Assembly: GCF_036014115.1 (NCBI RefSeq)
Contig: NZ_CP107913.1
Span: 7,309,501-7,373,500, forward strand
Reading direction: 5' to 3'
DNA: 64,000 bases
Source: Streptomyces sp. NBC_00448
Lineage (GTDB): Bacteria > Actinomycetota > Actinomycetes > Streptomycetales > Streptomycetaceae
Part shown: one piece after another, positions 47,901 through 56,044 of the stretch
How the letters are laid out: each line of letters begins with the position of its first letter
Numbering within the stretch: position 1 is the stretch's first letter
Position numbers and translations under genes: made by a program
The notes under the pieces: model-generated
The model's database searches: none
The model's input: the letters and a program-made list of their open reading frames with translations, nothing else
Told to the model about the DNA's origin: nothing

Positions 47901-48003
47901 CGGCCAGCTCCAGGGTCAGCGGGTGGCTGTAGAGGGCGGGCCGCACCACGTGCGAGAGGAACTTGGTGATCCGCTGTTCGACGATGGGACGGTCGTCATG
48001 CAC
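44914..48003 (-). CDS. Alpha-mannosidase, GH38 (intact active site)
   Basis: Retaining exo-alpha-mannosidase of 1029 residues, predicted cytoplasmic (no signal peptide). Zinc ligands and catalytic residues are present: HAHID (260-264), nucleophile D374 in LPDSFGYTAAYPQ, the sugar-binding segment LTQKLSWNETNRLPHHSFDW (395-414), D430/Y432-N433 in PPVDTYN, and a later histidine in HQFHDILPGSS. It is the last gene of the leftward chain after the GH99 gene, separated by 100 bp. Together with the transporter it should release mannose from imported alpha-mannosides. Confidence 0.93.
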   Translation of the reverse strand: MHDDRPIVEQRITKFLSHVVRPALYSHPLTLELAAWQVPGEPVPVADALAAAYEPVRIGDSWGGPWSTTWLKATGRVPQEWAGRRVEAVFDLGFDLTKGPGGQAEGFVHDASGTPLQGLHPYHRSVLLAESATGGEPVDLLVELAANPMIVGSAGRGTHLGSKETAGTDHLYELRVAEIAVREDAVWHLTHDMEVLDELMRELPVGSSRRHEILRALQHAMDAVDVADVAGTAQLGRDRLADVLARPAHASAHTIAAVGHAHIDSAWLWPIRETVRKCARTFTNMTALAREYPELVFACSSAQQYAWIKERRPEIFERIKKAVADGNWAPVGGMWVEADGNLPGGEALARQLVFGRRFFAEEFGLAQDGVWLPDSFGYTAAYPQLAVLAGAKWFLTQKLSWNETNRLPHHSFDWEGIDGTRIFTHFPPVDTYNASLTGAELAHAESNFADKGAATRSLAPFGFGDGGGGPTREMMEKARRLRDLEGSVKVEVADPNAFFAAARAEYPRPPVWRGELYLENHRGTYTSQARTKHGNRRAEALLREAELWAVAASVRTGAPYPYQELESIWQRVLLHQFHDILPGSSIAWVHQEAEAVHAQLQAELAGLIGTALAGGDGLAFFNAGPYARREVAVVPAGATDEGQPLADGRRAVLVEAPALGAGRAVAAAGTAPVQVRQDGDGITLDNGVLRVLIDGSGLVRSVYDQRAAREAIDPDRPGNLLQLHPDDPNLWSAWNIDSYYRDTVRDLTEADEVEVAEAGPLLGSVRVTRSFGASHLVQHLELTAGSDRLTVRTDIDWQERDTLLKAAWPIRVHAEHESAEIQFGHVRRPTHENTSWDAARFELWAHRWVHVGEHGWGAAVVNDSTYGHDVSRQVRADGGTTTTLRLSLLRSPHSPDPQADRGRHSFAYGLVVGTDVDGAIAAGYALNLPLRAAGSAPAGGPALIAVDNPDIVVEAVKLADDRSGDVVVRLYESRGGSARGTLRADFPVAATHLTDLLEAPAEELPATADGGLPLELRPFQILTVRLRRA

Positions 48004-48103
48004 AGGAGTGCTCTTTCTGCTGGGGTATCGGCAGGGAGTCGGTCGTGCAGCGGGGGCGGGCGGCGGCGCCCGCCCCCGTCCGGGCCGGTGGCGGGAGCGG
48101 GGC

Positions 48104-49249
48104 TCAGCCGCGGCGGTGCCGGGCCCGCTCCGCCTCGAACCGCGCGGCCCACTGGGCGGTGCGGTCCAGGTACGCGGTCTGCGCGGACCGGCCGTGCCGC
48201 CCGTAGGCGCCCTCGTAGTCGAGGTAGTCGAACGTGCCGGGGGTCTGCGCGGTGGCGGGCTCGATCATGCTGCCCTCGTGCCACTCGTTGAACGACGTGA
48301 TGCTCACCCAGTCCGGCGGCGCGTCGCCGTTGCCGGAGGACAGGGCGTACGCCCACTCCTGGTCGTAGGTCGCGCCGTCGGCGCGGTCCAGGATGGGGGT
48401 GGTGCTGCCGGGCTTCGCGCGGTGGTCGATGTAGCCCGGACCGAGCGACGGCGCCCACACCATGCCGCGTTCGGCGCAGAACGCGGCCACCTCGGTCCAG
48501 TCCGGCTCGTTGTGGGTGGCGATCGCGTCGTAGGTGTACGCGCCGCCGAAGTCGCCGATCCGGGTCAGGTCCCAGGTCTGCGCCATCACGATCGCCTGGT
48601 CGTCCACCTGGTGCAGTGCCGACCAGTCCACCGTGAGCAGGCTGTTGAAGATGTAGTACGCGGTGCGGTGGCCGTGCTCCGGGTCGCGGTGGAAGGCCGG
48701 GTGGTGGCCGTACTTGCCGCTGATGTACCGGATGTCGGCGACCACGGAGTCCGCGTCGCGGCCGTCGTACGGCTCGATGTGCCAGGCGACCTGGAGGCCC
48801 TCCTTGGCGGCGGCCTCCAGCACCACCTCGGCCCGCTGGTCCTCGTAACTGCCCTGCCCCCACCAGCTGCTGACCAGCACGCCGGTGCCGGCCTGCCGCA
48901 GCCACCGCATGTGCTGGGCGACCGTGCCGTGCAGGTCGCCGGAGTCGTAGGGGCCTTGCACCGGGTAGTAGTTGGAGCCGATGTCCTCGGGCGGGGTGAC
49001 GTCGCCCTGCTGCCAGTGCCGCCAGTCGCCGTAGAAGTCCGGGTTGCCGTACCACGGGTAGTAGAAGATGTGGGTGTGCCGGGAGACCGGCTTCGATCCG
49101 TGGGCCGGGCCGGGGCCGGGTTGCCCGGCCGGTGCCGGGGTGGCCGCCTGCGCGCCGCGGCCGCTCAGGCCGACCAGCGCGGCGGCGCCGGCGGCCGCGG
49201 CACCGGTGAGCAGGGTGCGGCGGGAGGGGGGCGTGAGTTCGGGTGACAT
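48104..49249 (-). CDS. Exported GH99-like endo-alpha-mannosidase
   Basis: A 381-residue exported glycosidase. The N-terminus PSRRTLLTGAAAAGAAAL is a Tat signal (twin Arg at 10-11). Family GH99 marks are HIFYYPWYGNPDFYGDW, SNYYPVQGPYDSGD, and the catalytic end SFNEWHEGSMIEPA, in which E322, E325 and E330 match conserved acids of the EWHEGTQIEP motif. GH99 enzymes cut inside alpha-mannans or N-glycan glucose/mannose arms. TGATG overlap with the upstream epimerase-like gene makes it part of the transport operon. GGAGAGAG precedes the ATG. Confidence 0.9.
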   Translation of the reverse strand: MSPELTPPSRRTLLTGAAAAGAAALVGLSGRGAQAATPAPAGQPGPGPAHGSKPVSRHTHIFYYPWYGNPDFYGDWRHWQQGDVTPPEDIGSNYYPVQGPYDSGDLHGTVAQHMRWLRQAGTGVLVSSWWGQGSYEDQRAEVVLEAAAKEGLQVAWHIEPYDGRDADSVVADIRYISGKYGHHPAFHRDPEHGHRTAYYIFNSLLTVDWSALHQVDDQAIVMAQTWDLTRIGDFGGAYTYDAIATHNEPDWTEVAAFCAERGMVWAPSLGPGYIDHRAKPGSTTPILDRADGATYDQEWAYALSSGNGDAPPDWVSITSFNEWHEGSMIEPATAQTPGTFDYLDYEGAYGRHGRSAQTAYLDRTAQWAARFEAERARHRRG

Positions 49250-50100
49250 CAGCTCTCTCCTTCGGTCGTACGCCAGGTGCGCCGGGGGGTGAACCCCAGC
49301 AGATCGGTGCAAGCGGTCGTGTCGAAGAGCGTGGCGTGCCCCGTGACGGCGGAGCGCAGGGGCACACCGGGGTGGTGCGTGGCCATCAGCGCGGCCGAGG
49401 ACAGCGCCGAAGTGGTGTCGGGCGCGGTCACGTTGACCACGTGCGCGCCGGTGACGTCGGCCTCCAGGGCGATCCGGATCGCGGTGGCCGCGTCGAGGGT
49501 GTGCAGCCAGCCCCACAGGTCGTGCCGCTGGCCGGCCGGGTCGGCGGCGCAGGCGCGGACGAACTCGTCCAGCCGGTCGCCGGCCCCGGTGAAGGGGAAG
49601 CGCATGCTCACCACGTCCGTGCCGTACCGGCGGTGCGCGGTGCGGGCCACCTCCTCCAGCACCACCTTGGACAGCCCGTACGGGTCGCGGACCAGGCTCG
49701 GGTGCTGCTCGTCGAGCGGCACGTACGCGGGCGAGGCCGGGACCGGCGACCAGGCCAGGCCGACCGCGGACATGCTGGAGGCGGCCACCACCCGGCGCAC
49801 TCCGGCCCGGCCGGCCTCTTCCAGGACCCGGTGCGCGGTGTGGCAGTTCTCCGCGAACAGGGCACTCGGGTCGGGCACGTTGGGGTGCGGGATGGCGCCG
49901 AGGTGGACCACCGCGTCGACGCCGTCCATCGCCTTGCGGACCAGGTCCGGGTCCTGGAGGTCACCGGTGTGCACCCGTACCGCGCGCGGCTCGTGCACCG
50001 GCAGCAGGTCGGTGAGCACCACGTCGTGGCCGGCACCGAGGAGTTCCGCGACGGCGTGGCCGCCGATGTGCCCGGCGGCCCCGGTGACGAGGACCAGCAT
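49249..50100 (-). CDS. NAD(P)-dependent epimerase/dehydratase family protein
   Basis: A 283-residue extended-SDR protein: nucleotide-binding MLVLVTGAAGHIGGHAV, DLQDPDLVRKAMDGVDAVVHLGA, catalytic Ser/Tyr/Lys as SSMSAVG and YGLSKVVLEE. It probably oxidises or epimerises a sugar or sugar acid taken up by the neighbouring transporter (inference); the true substrate is unknown. Overlaps both neighbours by one base (TGATG). Confidence 0.85.
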   Translation of the reverse strand: MLVLVTGAAGHIGGHAVAELLGAGHDVVLTDLLPVHEPRAVRVHTGDLQDPDLVRKAMDGVDAVVHLGAIPHPNVPDPSALFAENCHTAHRVLEEAGRAGVRRVVAASSMSAVGLAWSPVPASPAYVPLDEQHPSLVRDPYGLSKVVLEEVARTAHRRYGTDVVSMRFPFTGAGDRLDEFVRACAADPAGQRHDLWGWLHTLDAATAIRIALEADVTGAHVVNVTAPDTTSALSSAALMATHHPGVPLRSAVTGHATLFDTTACTDLLGFTPRRTWRTTEGES

Positions 50101-51026
50101 CAGCCCTTCACCGCCCCGACCAGGCCGTTGACGAAGTAGCGCTGGAGGGAGAGGAAGAGCAGCACCACGGGCACGACGACGATCAGGGCGCCGGCCATCA
50201 TCTCGTTGTAGTGCGGCACGTTCTCCGACGACAGCGTCTGCAGGCCCAGCGGCAGGGTGTAGGAGCTCGGGTTGTTCAGCGAGACCCGGGTGAGCAGGTA
50301 CTCGTTCCAGGTCGGGATCGCGGTCAGCAGCCCGACGGTGATCAGCGCCGGCCGGGTCAGCGGCAGGTAGATCCGGGTGAAGACGTGGAACTCGTTGGCG
50401 CCGTCCACCCGCGCGGACTCCCGCAGTTCCTTCGGCACCGCCGAGAACGCGCCGGTCATCAGCAGGATCGACAGTGGCGCGCCGCCGTTGACGAAGGGCA
50501 GCACCAGACCCATGTGGGTGCCGAGCAGGTGGAGCTTGTTCTCCAGCAGCACGATCGGCAGCATCACGGTGACACCCGGCACGAACAGCAGCGAGATGAA
50601 GAGCTTCTGCAGTATGCCGCGGCCGGGGAAGTCCAGCACGGCGAAGGCGTAGCCGGCCGCCGCGTACACCACCAGCGTCAGCACCACGGTCAGCGCGGTG
50701 ACTTCGAGGCTGTTGACGAAGTACCGGAAGAAGTGGAGCTGGTTCCAGGTGCTGGTCAGGGTGTGGAGGGTCGGCGAGTGCGGGATCAGGTGGCCGCCGC
50801 GCACCACCTCAATGTTGTTCTTGAACGCCGCCGAGATCATCCACAGGAAGGGGTAGAGGCTCACCAGCCCGTAGACCGCCAGCAGGACGCCGATGACGAC
50901 CTTCGCGCTGATCCGGCGGGCCAGCTTGCCGCCGCCGGAGCGGGGTCCGGCAGCGGGCCGAGGCCGGCCGGAACCGTTCTTCGCGGGGGCGGTGTCGTCG
51001 GCCGGTCCGAGGGGAATCGTTGTCAT
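50100..51026 (-). CDS. Carbohydrate ABC transporter permease (MalG-like)
   Basis: A 308-residue inner-membrane permease with six membrane segments after a 33-residue basic, Pro-rich tail. The EAA loop, which docks to the ATPase, reads ELRESARVDGANEFHVFTRIYLPLTRP. MalG-type features (FVNSLEV, YPFLWM, WNEYLLT) identify the second permease of a CUT1 importer. It overlaps the first permease gene by 4 bp and the epimerase gene by 1 bp. Confidence 0.94.
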   Translation of the reverse strand: MTTIPLGPADDTAPAKNGSGRPRPAAGPRSGGGKLARRISAKVVIGVLLAVYGLVSLYPFLWMISAAFKNNIEVVRGGHLIPHSPTLHTLTSTWNQLHFFRYFVNSLEVTALTVVLTLVVYAAAGYAFAVLDFPGRGILQKLFISLLFVPGVTVMLPIVLLENKLHLLGTHMGLVLPFVNGGAPLSILLMTGAFSAVPKELRESARVDGANEFHVFTRIYLPLTRPALITVGLLTAIPTWNEYLLTRVSLNNPSSYTLPLGLQTLSSENVPHYNEMMAGALIVVVPVVLLFLSLQRYFVNGLVGAVKG

Positions 51027-52030
51027 GTCCTGCTCCGCAGTACTCGGAGGTTGATCAGGGCGATCACCAGCGCGGCGGCGAACAGCAGCCAGCCGAGCGC
51101 ACTGGCCAGGCCCAGGGTCGGGTCGAGTTGCATGAGGAAGGCCAGCCGGTACGACTCCAGGCCGAGCACGTTGGTGTGGTCGCCGGGGCCGCCGTTGGTC
51201 ATCACCAGGAAGGTCTGGAAGCCCTGGAGCGAGTCGCGCAGGTTCAGCAGCACCACGATCAGGGTGATCGGCCGGACCAGCGGCCACACCACCGAGAAGT
51301 TGGTGCGCCACCAGCCGGCGCCGTCCAGTTGCGCGGCCTCCAGCACGCTGCGGTCGATGGTCTGCAGCCCGGTGAGGTACATCAGCATCGCCACCGGCAC
51401 CGCGCCCCACACCGTCACCACGATCATGGTGGGCAGCGCGGTGTGCGGGTTGCCGAGCCAGCCCTGCGGCTGGGCGAGCGAGCCCATGCCGACGCTCTTG
51501 AGCAGCGTGTTGATCGCGCCGTCCGGCTGGAGGATGTACTGCCAGGCGAAGAACACCGCGATGCCGCTGGTCACGTAGGGCACGAAGTACACCGAGCGCA
51601 GCAGGGTCTGCATCCGCCGGGCGGAGTTGAGCAGCACCGCCAGCGGGAAGGACACCAGGACGGTCAGCACCGGCACCGCGATCATCACGTACAGGGTGTG
51701 CACGGCGGCGTGCTGGACCCGGGGCGCGTACCGCGGGTCGGCCCACAGCAGGTCCTTGTAGTTCTGGATGCCGACCCAGGTCCAGTGCGCGGCGAAGCCG
51801 TTCCACTGGGCGAAGCTCAGCAGGAAGCCGTAGCCGACGGTGTACAGGCCCATGACCGCGAAGAGCACCACGGCCGGGGCGACGAACAGCCAGCCGGAGA
51901 GGGCCTCGTGGCCGCCGCGCCGGCTGCGGCGGCGGGCCTTGGTGGCGGGGCCGGCGCCCGGCCGGGGGTCTCCGGGACCCCCGGCCGCGGCCGTCTCCGC
52001 CGTCAGTGCGGGACGGGGAGCGGTGGTCAC
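51023..52030 (-). CDS. Carbohydrate ABC transporter permease (MalF-like)
   Basis: A 335-residue permease with an N-terminal Pro/Ala-rich cytoplasmic tail, six membrane segments and the EAA loop VLEAAQLDGAGWWRTNFSVVWPLVRP. WLFVAPAVVLF and FVPYVTSGIAVFFAWQYI are typical MalF-like segments. GTG start overlaps the end of the binding-protein gene (GTGA). No ATPase gene is in the operon; Streptomyces commonly use a shared ATPase (MsiK) for such importers. Confidence 0.94.
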   Translation of the reverse strand: MTTAPRPALTAETAAAGGPGDPRPGAGPATKARRRSRRGGHEALSGWLFVAPAVVLFAVMGLYTVGYGFLLSFAQWNGFAAHWTWVGIQNYKDLLWADPRYAPRVQHAAVHTLYVMIAVPVLTVLVSFPLAVLLNSARRMQTLLRSVYFVPYVTSGIAVFFAWQYILQPDGAINTLLKSVGMGSLAQPQGWLGNPHTALPTMIVVTVWGAVPVAMLMYLTGLQTIDRSVLEAAQLDGAGWWRTNFSVVWPLVRPITLIVVLLNLRDSLQGFQTFLVMTNGGPGDHTNVLGLESYRLAFLMQLDPTLGLASALGWLLFAAALVIALINLRVLRSRT

Positions 52031-53418
52031 TTCGCCAGCTTCCAGAAGGAGTTGTTGAGCTTCGCCATCGCCTTGCCGGTCGCCTCCACGCTCTTCTGGT
52101 GCAGCGGGGTCAGGTCGGCGAGGATCTCGCTGATGGAGTCCTGGTCGTAGCCGGGCGGCCGGAAGCTGGCGTCACTCGGGTCGTAGGTGTTCTCCGGAGT
52201 GCCGGTGAAGGTCGCCGTCAGGCCGGCCAGGGTCGGGCCCATCACCTTGGCGGCGTCGGCGCCGAGCTGGGTGGCGGGCACCTCGGTGGCGTCCTTGGCG
52301 AACTGCGAGGCGACCGAGGGCTGGGAGAGGAACTTCATCCACTTCTCGGCGTTCGCGGTGTGCGAGCTGGTCGAGGTGACGGTCAGCCCGGTCAGCGCCA
52401 GCGGGGCGAGCGCGGGCTTGGGCACGGCGCCGTCGGACGGGCCGGGGATGCCGAAGGCCATCACGTCGTCGGGGTTCATGCCGTTCTGCTGGAGGAAGGC
52501 CAGCGTGAAGGTGCCGCCGATGTCCCAGGCGGACTTGCCCTGCGCGAACGCCTGGTCGGCGGAGTCGATGTCGAGGATCTGGGTGCCGGGCATCCAGTAG
52601 GGCTGCAGCTTGGCGTACTCGCTGAGCGCCTTCTGGCCGTCGGGCGAGGAGAAGTCCTCGGACGCGTTCTGACCCCAGAGCGCCTGGTACTTGGCCTTCC
52701 CCAGCTCGGCGAAGGCCAGCGGCTGCATCGTCCAGGTCATGCCGGTCGCCTTGACCTTCAGGCCCAGGCTGACCCCGCCGGTGGTGGGGCTCTTCGTGGT
52801 GGTCGCCTTCAGGTCGGCGAGCCACTCCTCGTAGGTGGCCGGGGGCTTGGTGATGCCGGCCGCGGCGAGCACCTTCTTGTTGCCCATCACGATGCCGAAG
52901 GTGCCGGAGGTGAAGGGCACGCTGAAGCGCTGGCCCTTCTGGACGCCGTGGTCCTTGGAGTCGGCGGGCAGCGACTCCCGGTAGAACTCGGGGGTGACCG
53001 TGCCGGAGCCCTGCACGCCCTTCTGGTACAGGCCGCTCCAGCTCGCGTCGACGTCCTTGGAGATGTCCTTGGCGATGCCGGTGGAGCCCAGCGCGAAGTC
53101 CTCGCCGTCGGAGTGCGTCTCCAGCACGTCGGGCAGGTCATGGGTCTTCGCGGCGGCCTGCACCTTGGTGGTGTAGGCGTCGTCCGGGCCGTACGCCTGG
53201 ATCTTCACGGTGATGCCGGTCTGCTTCTTGAACTCGGCGGCGGCGTTGCGCAGGCCCGCGACGTGGGACTGCTTGAAGGTCCACATCTCCAGGGTCTTGC
53301 CGCCCCCGGACGACCCGCCCGACCCCCCGCAGGCGGCGATCGGCGCCAGCGACATGACCGTCACGACGGCCGCTGCGGCGAATCGGGTCCGGCGGTTCTT
53401 GGTGCTGTTTCTCGTCAC
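52027..53418 (-). CDS. Sugar-binding lipoprotein of the ABC transporter
   Basis: A 463-residue solute-binding protein. The GTG at 53418 yields a lipoprotein signal (VTRNSTKNRR, hydrophobic core, lipobox LAPIAAC with Cys30), which is why it was preferred to ATG 53454. The mature part begins GGSGGSSGGGKTLEMWTFKQ and has the CUT1 binding-protein pattern (FKKQTGITVKIQAYG, DLPDVLETHSDGEDF, FGIVMGNKKVLAAAGITKPPATYEEWLADLKA). It is the first gene of the leftward operon and is divergent from an IclR regulator. Confidence 0.92.
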   Translation of the reverse strand: MTRNSTKNRRTRFAAAAVVTVMSLAPIAACGGSGGSSGGGKTLEMWTFKQSHVAGLRNAAAEFKKQTGITVKIQAYGPDDAYTTKVQAAAKTHDLPDVLETHSDGEDFALGSTGIAKDISKDVDASWSGLYQKGVQGSGTVTPEFYRESLPADSKDHGVQKGQRFSVPFTSGTFGIVMGNKKVLAAAGITKPPATYEEWLADLKATTTKSPTTGGVSLGLKVKATGMTWTMQPLAFAELGKAKYQALWGQNASEDFSSPDGQKALSEYAKLQPYWMPGTQILDIDSADQAFAQGKSAWDIGGTFTLAFLQQNGMNPDDVMAFGIPGPSDGAVPKPALAPLALTGLTVTSTSSHTANAEKWMKFLSQPSVASQFAKDATEVPATQLGADAAKVMGPTLAGLTATFTGTPENTYDPSDASFRPPGYDQDSISEILADLTPLHQKSVEATGKAMAKLNNSFWKLAK

Positions 53419-53430
53419 AGATCCTGCAAC

Positions 53431-53511
53431 AGGTCCGACAAATGGTATCCGCATAGCCCCTGCCTAGGGTTCGATCGTTCAGAAGACCGAATGACGTTGG
53501 AGTCCCTGAAC
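53431..53511. promoter_or_regulatory. Operator candidates between the binding-protein gene and the IclR gene
   Basis: Two signals lie in the divergent region. AGGTCCGACAAA (53431-53442), read on the minus strand as TTTGTCGGACCT, matches 11 of 12 bases of TTTGTCAGACCT in the large palindrome at 54553-54597. GTTCAG (53477-53482) is mirrored by CTGAAC (53506-53511), a spaced inverted repeat. They may be binding sites of the IclR regulator (inference). Confidence 0.45.
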
Positions 53512-53614
53512 TTACGGTGGTGTTTGATATAGCGTCAAGGCGTGCGTTGCGATTGGGTGTGCACCCAGGGGCCGTCAGGTGTCGGCGCAGGGGAGCGCGG
53601 GGAGCGGAGGATCG

Positions 53615-54418
53615 GTGGAATCGGTGGCAGCAACAGCGCGCGGGCGCGGGCCCGAACGCAAACCTGAAGAGGTCAAGTCCGCGGCGCGGGTGCTCGAGGT
53701 GCTCGAACTGCTCGGCGCCGACGGCGCCCGGATGTCGCTGGCCGAGATGGCCGCGGCGATGGCCGTGCCCAAGAGCAGCCTGCACGCGATCCTGCGCACC
53801 ATGCAGGCCCGCAGATGGGTGGATCTCGACCCGTCGGGGACCCGCTACAGCCTGGGCCTGAAAGCCCTGTTGACCGGGACCGCGTACCTGGAGGGCGACG
53901 ACGTCACGAGCCTGGCCGGGCCGGTGCTCGACGCGCTCGCGGAGGAGACCGGCGAGTCCGTCCACCTGGGCAGGCTCGACGGCACGCACGTCGTCTACCT
54001 GGCCAAACGCGAGTCCCGGCACGCCTTGAGGATGTACTCCGCGGTCGGCCGCCGGCTGCCGGCGCACGCCACCGGCCTCGGCAAGGCGGTGCTCGCGCAG
54101 TACGACCCCGCCGAGGTGCAGCGCCGGCTGGCCTGGCCGCTGGAGCGGTTGACGCCCGACACCGTGGTGGACCCCGACGAACTCCTGGCGCAGCTCGGCG
54201 AGGCCAGGCTGCGCGGCTGGGCGATGGACGACGGCGAGAACTCCGTCGACATCCGCTGCGTCGCGGTCGCGCTCGGCAGCGGCCAGGGCGAGGACGCGAT
54301 CAGCTGCTCGGCGCCCAAGAGCCGGATGGACGACGCGCGGATGGAGGAGATCGCGCAGGCCGTCACCGAGGCGGCGCACTCGCTGAGCACGCTGCTCAAA
54401 CGGCTCGGCCAGCAGTGA
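53615..54418 (+). CDS. IclR-family transcriptional regulator
   Basis: A 267-residue regulator. The N-terminal winged helix (VKSAARVLEVLELLGADGARMSLAEMAAAMAVPKSSLHAILRTM) is followed by the effector domain (VHLGRLDGTHVVYLAKRESRHALRMYSAVGRRLPAHATGLGKAVLA and DDGENSVDIRCVAVAL). The GTG at 53615 is preceded by GGAGCGGAGG at 53601-53610; GTG 53579 is a weaker alternative with 12 more residues. Being divergent from the transport operon and upstream of the catabolic genes, it is the best candidate for controlling both; the effector is probably a sugar or sugar acid. Confidence 0.9.
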   Translation: MESVAATARGRGPERKPEEVKSAARVLEVLELLGADGARMSLAEMAAAMAVPKSSLHAILRTMQARRWVDLDPSGTRYSLGLKALLTGTAYLEGDDVTSLAGPVLDALAEETGESVHLGRLDGTHVVYLAKRESRHALRMYSAVGRRLPAHATGLGKAVLAQYDPAEVQRRLAWPLERLTPDTVVDPDELLAQLGEARLRGWAMDDGENSVDIRCVAVALGSGQGEDAISCSAPKSRMDDARMEEIAQAVTEAAHSLSTLLKRLGQQ

Positions 54419-54552
54419 GGGCCGGGCCCGGGAGCCGGCCGGGCCCCGATCCGCGGCTCGCTCCGTAGCTGCCGTCGTCGCCGCGCGCCCGGCCCTGTCG
54501 GGACGCCCCCGCCCCGGCCCAACCGCCCTGCCGCCGTGGCCCGTTGCGCACC

Positions 54553-54597
54553 AGCCGGTCCGAGTTTGTCAGACCTCTTGACAAACTCGGACCGGCT
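54553..54597. promoter_or_regulatory. 19-bp perfect palindrome overlapping a promoter
   Basis: AGCCGGTCCGAGTTTGTCA (54553-54571) and its exact complement (54579-54597) flank a 7-base loop. It could terminate the IclR transcript, but it also contains TTGACA (54578-54583), which lies 18 bp before TACGTT (54602-54607); these form a good promoter for the mannonate-dehydratase-like gene. A protein bound to the core TTTGTCA-N7-TGACAAA would cover the -35. Confidence 0.6.
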
Positions 54598-54751
54598 TTC
54601 GTACGTTCGGTAGTCGGTACGGCATTCTGTTATCTGTACGTTCCGTGCGTGACGTCGTCGCCCCTCCAAGGGATAGCACACGCTGCTGTCCCGGACCGGT
54701 CGGCGACGGCTTCGCGCTGACCGAACCGCCTTCCTGCACGTGGGAGTTCGC

Positions 54752-56044
54752 ATGGCTTTGCCTGATGCCGGCCCCGCTCCGCTCGCCCCCGCACCCTGGG
54801 TCGACGAGCGCGGTGCCAAGATCCGCATCACGGCCGTCCGCACGTTCCTGACCGCCCCCCACGGCTGTCCTCACCTCATCGTCCGTATCGAGACCAACGA
54901 CCCGGGCCTGTACGGGCTGGGCTGCGCGAGCGATCCGCAGCGCACCCTCGCGGTGCGCTCGGTGCTCGACGACTACCTCGCCCCGCTGCTGGTCGGCCGG
55001 GACCCCGACGACATCGACGACATCCACCGCCTGCTGCTCAACAGCGCCTACTGGCGCGGCGGTTCGATCAACGGCAACGCGCTCGGCGGCATCGACGTCG
55101 CGCTGTGGGACCTGAAGGCCAAGCGGCTGGGCGCCCCGCTGTACTCGCTGTTCGGCGGCAAGGTCCGCGCCTTCGCCGAGGCGTACACCCACGTCGACGG
55201 CCTGGACGCGGCCGAGCTGGCCGACAAGGTGCAGGCCGCCCGCGAGCGCGGCTACCGGCATGTGCGCATCCAGGCCGCGGTGCCCGGCGCCGACACCTAC
55301 GGCGCGCACGGCGGCGGCACCGACCCGGAGGCGGTGCGCACCCGGCGCGCGCCCTGGGACGGCGCCGGCTACCTGCGCTACGTGCCGGAGGTGCTGCGCC
55401 AGGTGCGCGAACGCGTCGGCGACGACGTGGAACTCCTGCACGACGTGCACGAGCGGCTCGACCCGCGGCAGGCCAGGGAGTTCCTGCGGCGGGTGGAGGA
55501 CGCCCGGCTGTACTTCGTGGAGGACCTGCTCGCGCCGGAGGACGCCGGGCACTTCAAGCGGCTGCACGACGTCTCGCCGGTGCCGCTGGCGGTCGGCGAA
55601 CTGTTTCACGACCCGGCCCAGTTCGCCGACCTGATCGCCGGCGGCGACGGTCCCGACATCGACTTCGCCCGGATCAGGGTGCCCACCCTGGGCGGGCTGA
55701 CCCCGGCCCGCAAGATCGCCGTGCTGTGCGAACTGCGCGGGGTGCGGCTGGCGCCGCACGGCCCGGCCGACGTCAGCCCGATCGCCCAGGCCGCCACGCT
55801 GGCCATGGACATCTCCAGCCACGCCTTCGGCGTGCAGGAGGCCGCGGTCTTCAAGCCGCCCGTCCACGAGGTCTACCCGGGCACCGTCACCGCCACCGCC
55901 GGCGGCCTGGTGCCCCACGAAACCCCCGGCCACGGCGTCGACTTCGACGAGGCCGCGGCCGCCCGGCATCCCGTGCCGGAACCCTTGGCCCACGACCGGT
56001 GGGCCCTGCTGCGCAACACCGATGGGAGCGTGCAACGCCCGTGA
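54752..56044 (+). CDS. Mannonate dehydratase-like enzyme (ManD/RspA branch of enolase superfamily)
   Basis: A 430-residue enolase-superfamily enzyme that likely dehydrates a sugar acid (D-mannonate to 2-keto-3-deoxygluconate in characterised relatives). Diagnostic features resemble E. coli RspA/ManD: NALGGIDVALWDLKAKRLG, HDVHERLDPRQA (metal Asp and catalytic His region), YFVEDLLAPED, VGELFHDP, and LAPHGPADVSPIAQAATLAMD. The ATG at 54752 follows GGGAG. It is the first gene of a set with ThuA-like and oxidoreductase genes; all overlap by a few bases. Substrate is a prediction from the family. Confidence 0.85.
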   Translation: MALPDAGPAPLAPAPWVDERGAKIRITAVRTFLTAPHGCPHLIVRIETNDPGLYGLGCASDPQRTLAVRSVLDDYLAPLLVGRDPDDIDDIHRLLLNSAYWRGGSINGNALGGIDVALWDLKAKRLGAPLYSLFGGKVRAFAEAYTHVDGLDAAELADKVQAARERGYRHVRIQAAVPGADTYGAHGGGTDPEAVRTRRAPWDGAGYLRYVPEVLRQVRERVGDDVELLHDVHERLDPRQAREFLRRVEDARLYFVEDLLAPEDAGHFKRLHDVSPVPLAVGELFHDPAQFADLIAGGDGPDIDFARIRVPTLGGLTPARKIAVLCELRGVRLAPHGPADVSPIAQAATLAMDISSHAFGVQEAAVFKPPVHEVYPGTVTATAGGLVPHETPGHGVDFDEAAAARHPVPEPLAHDRWALLRNTDGSVQRP

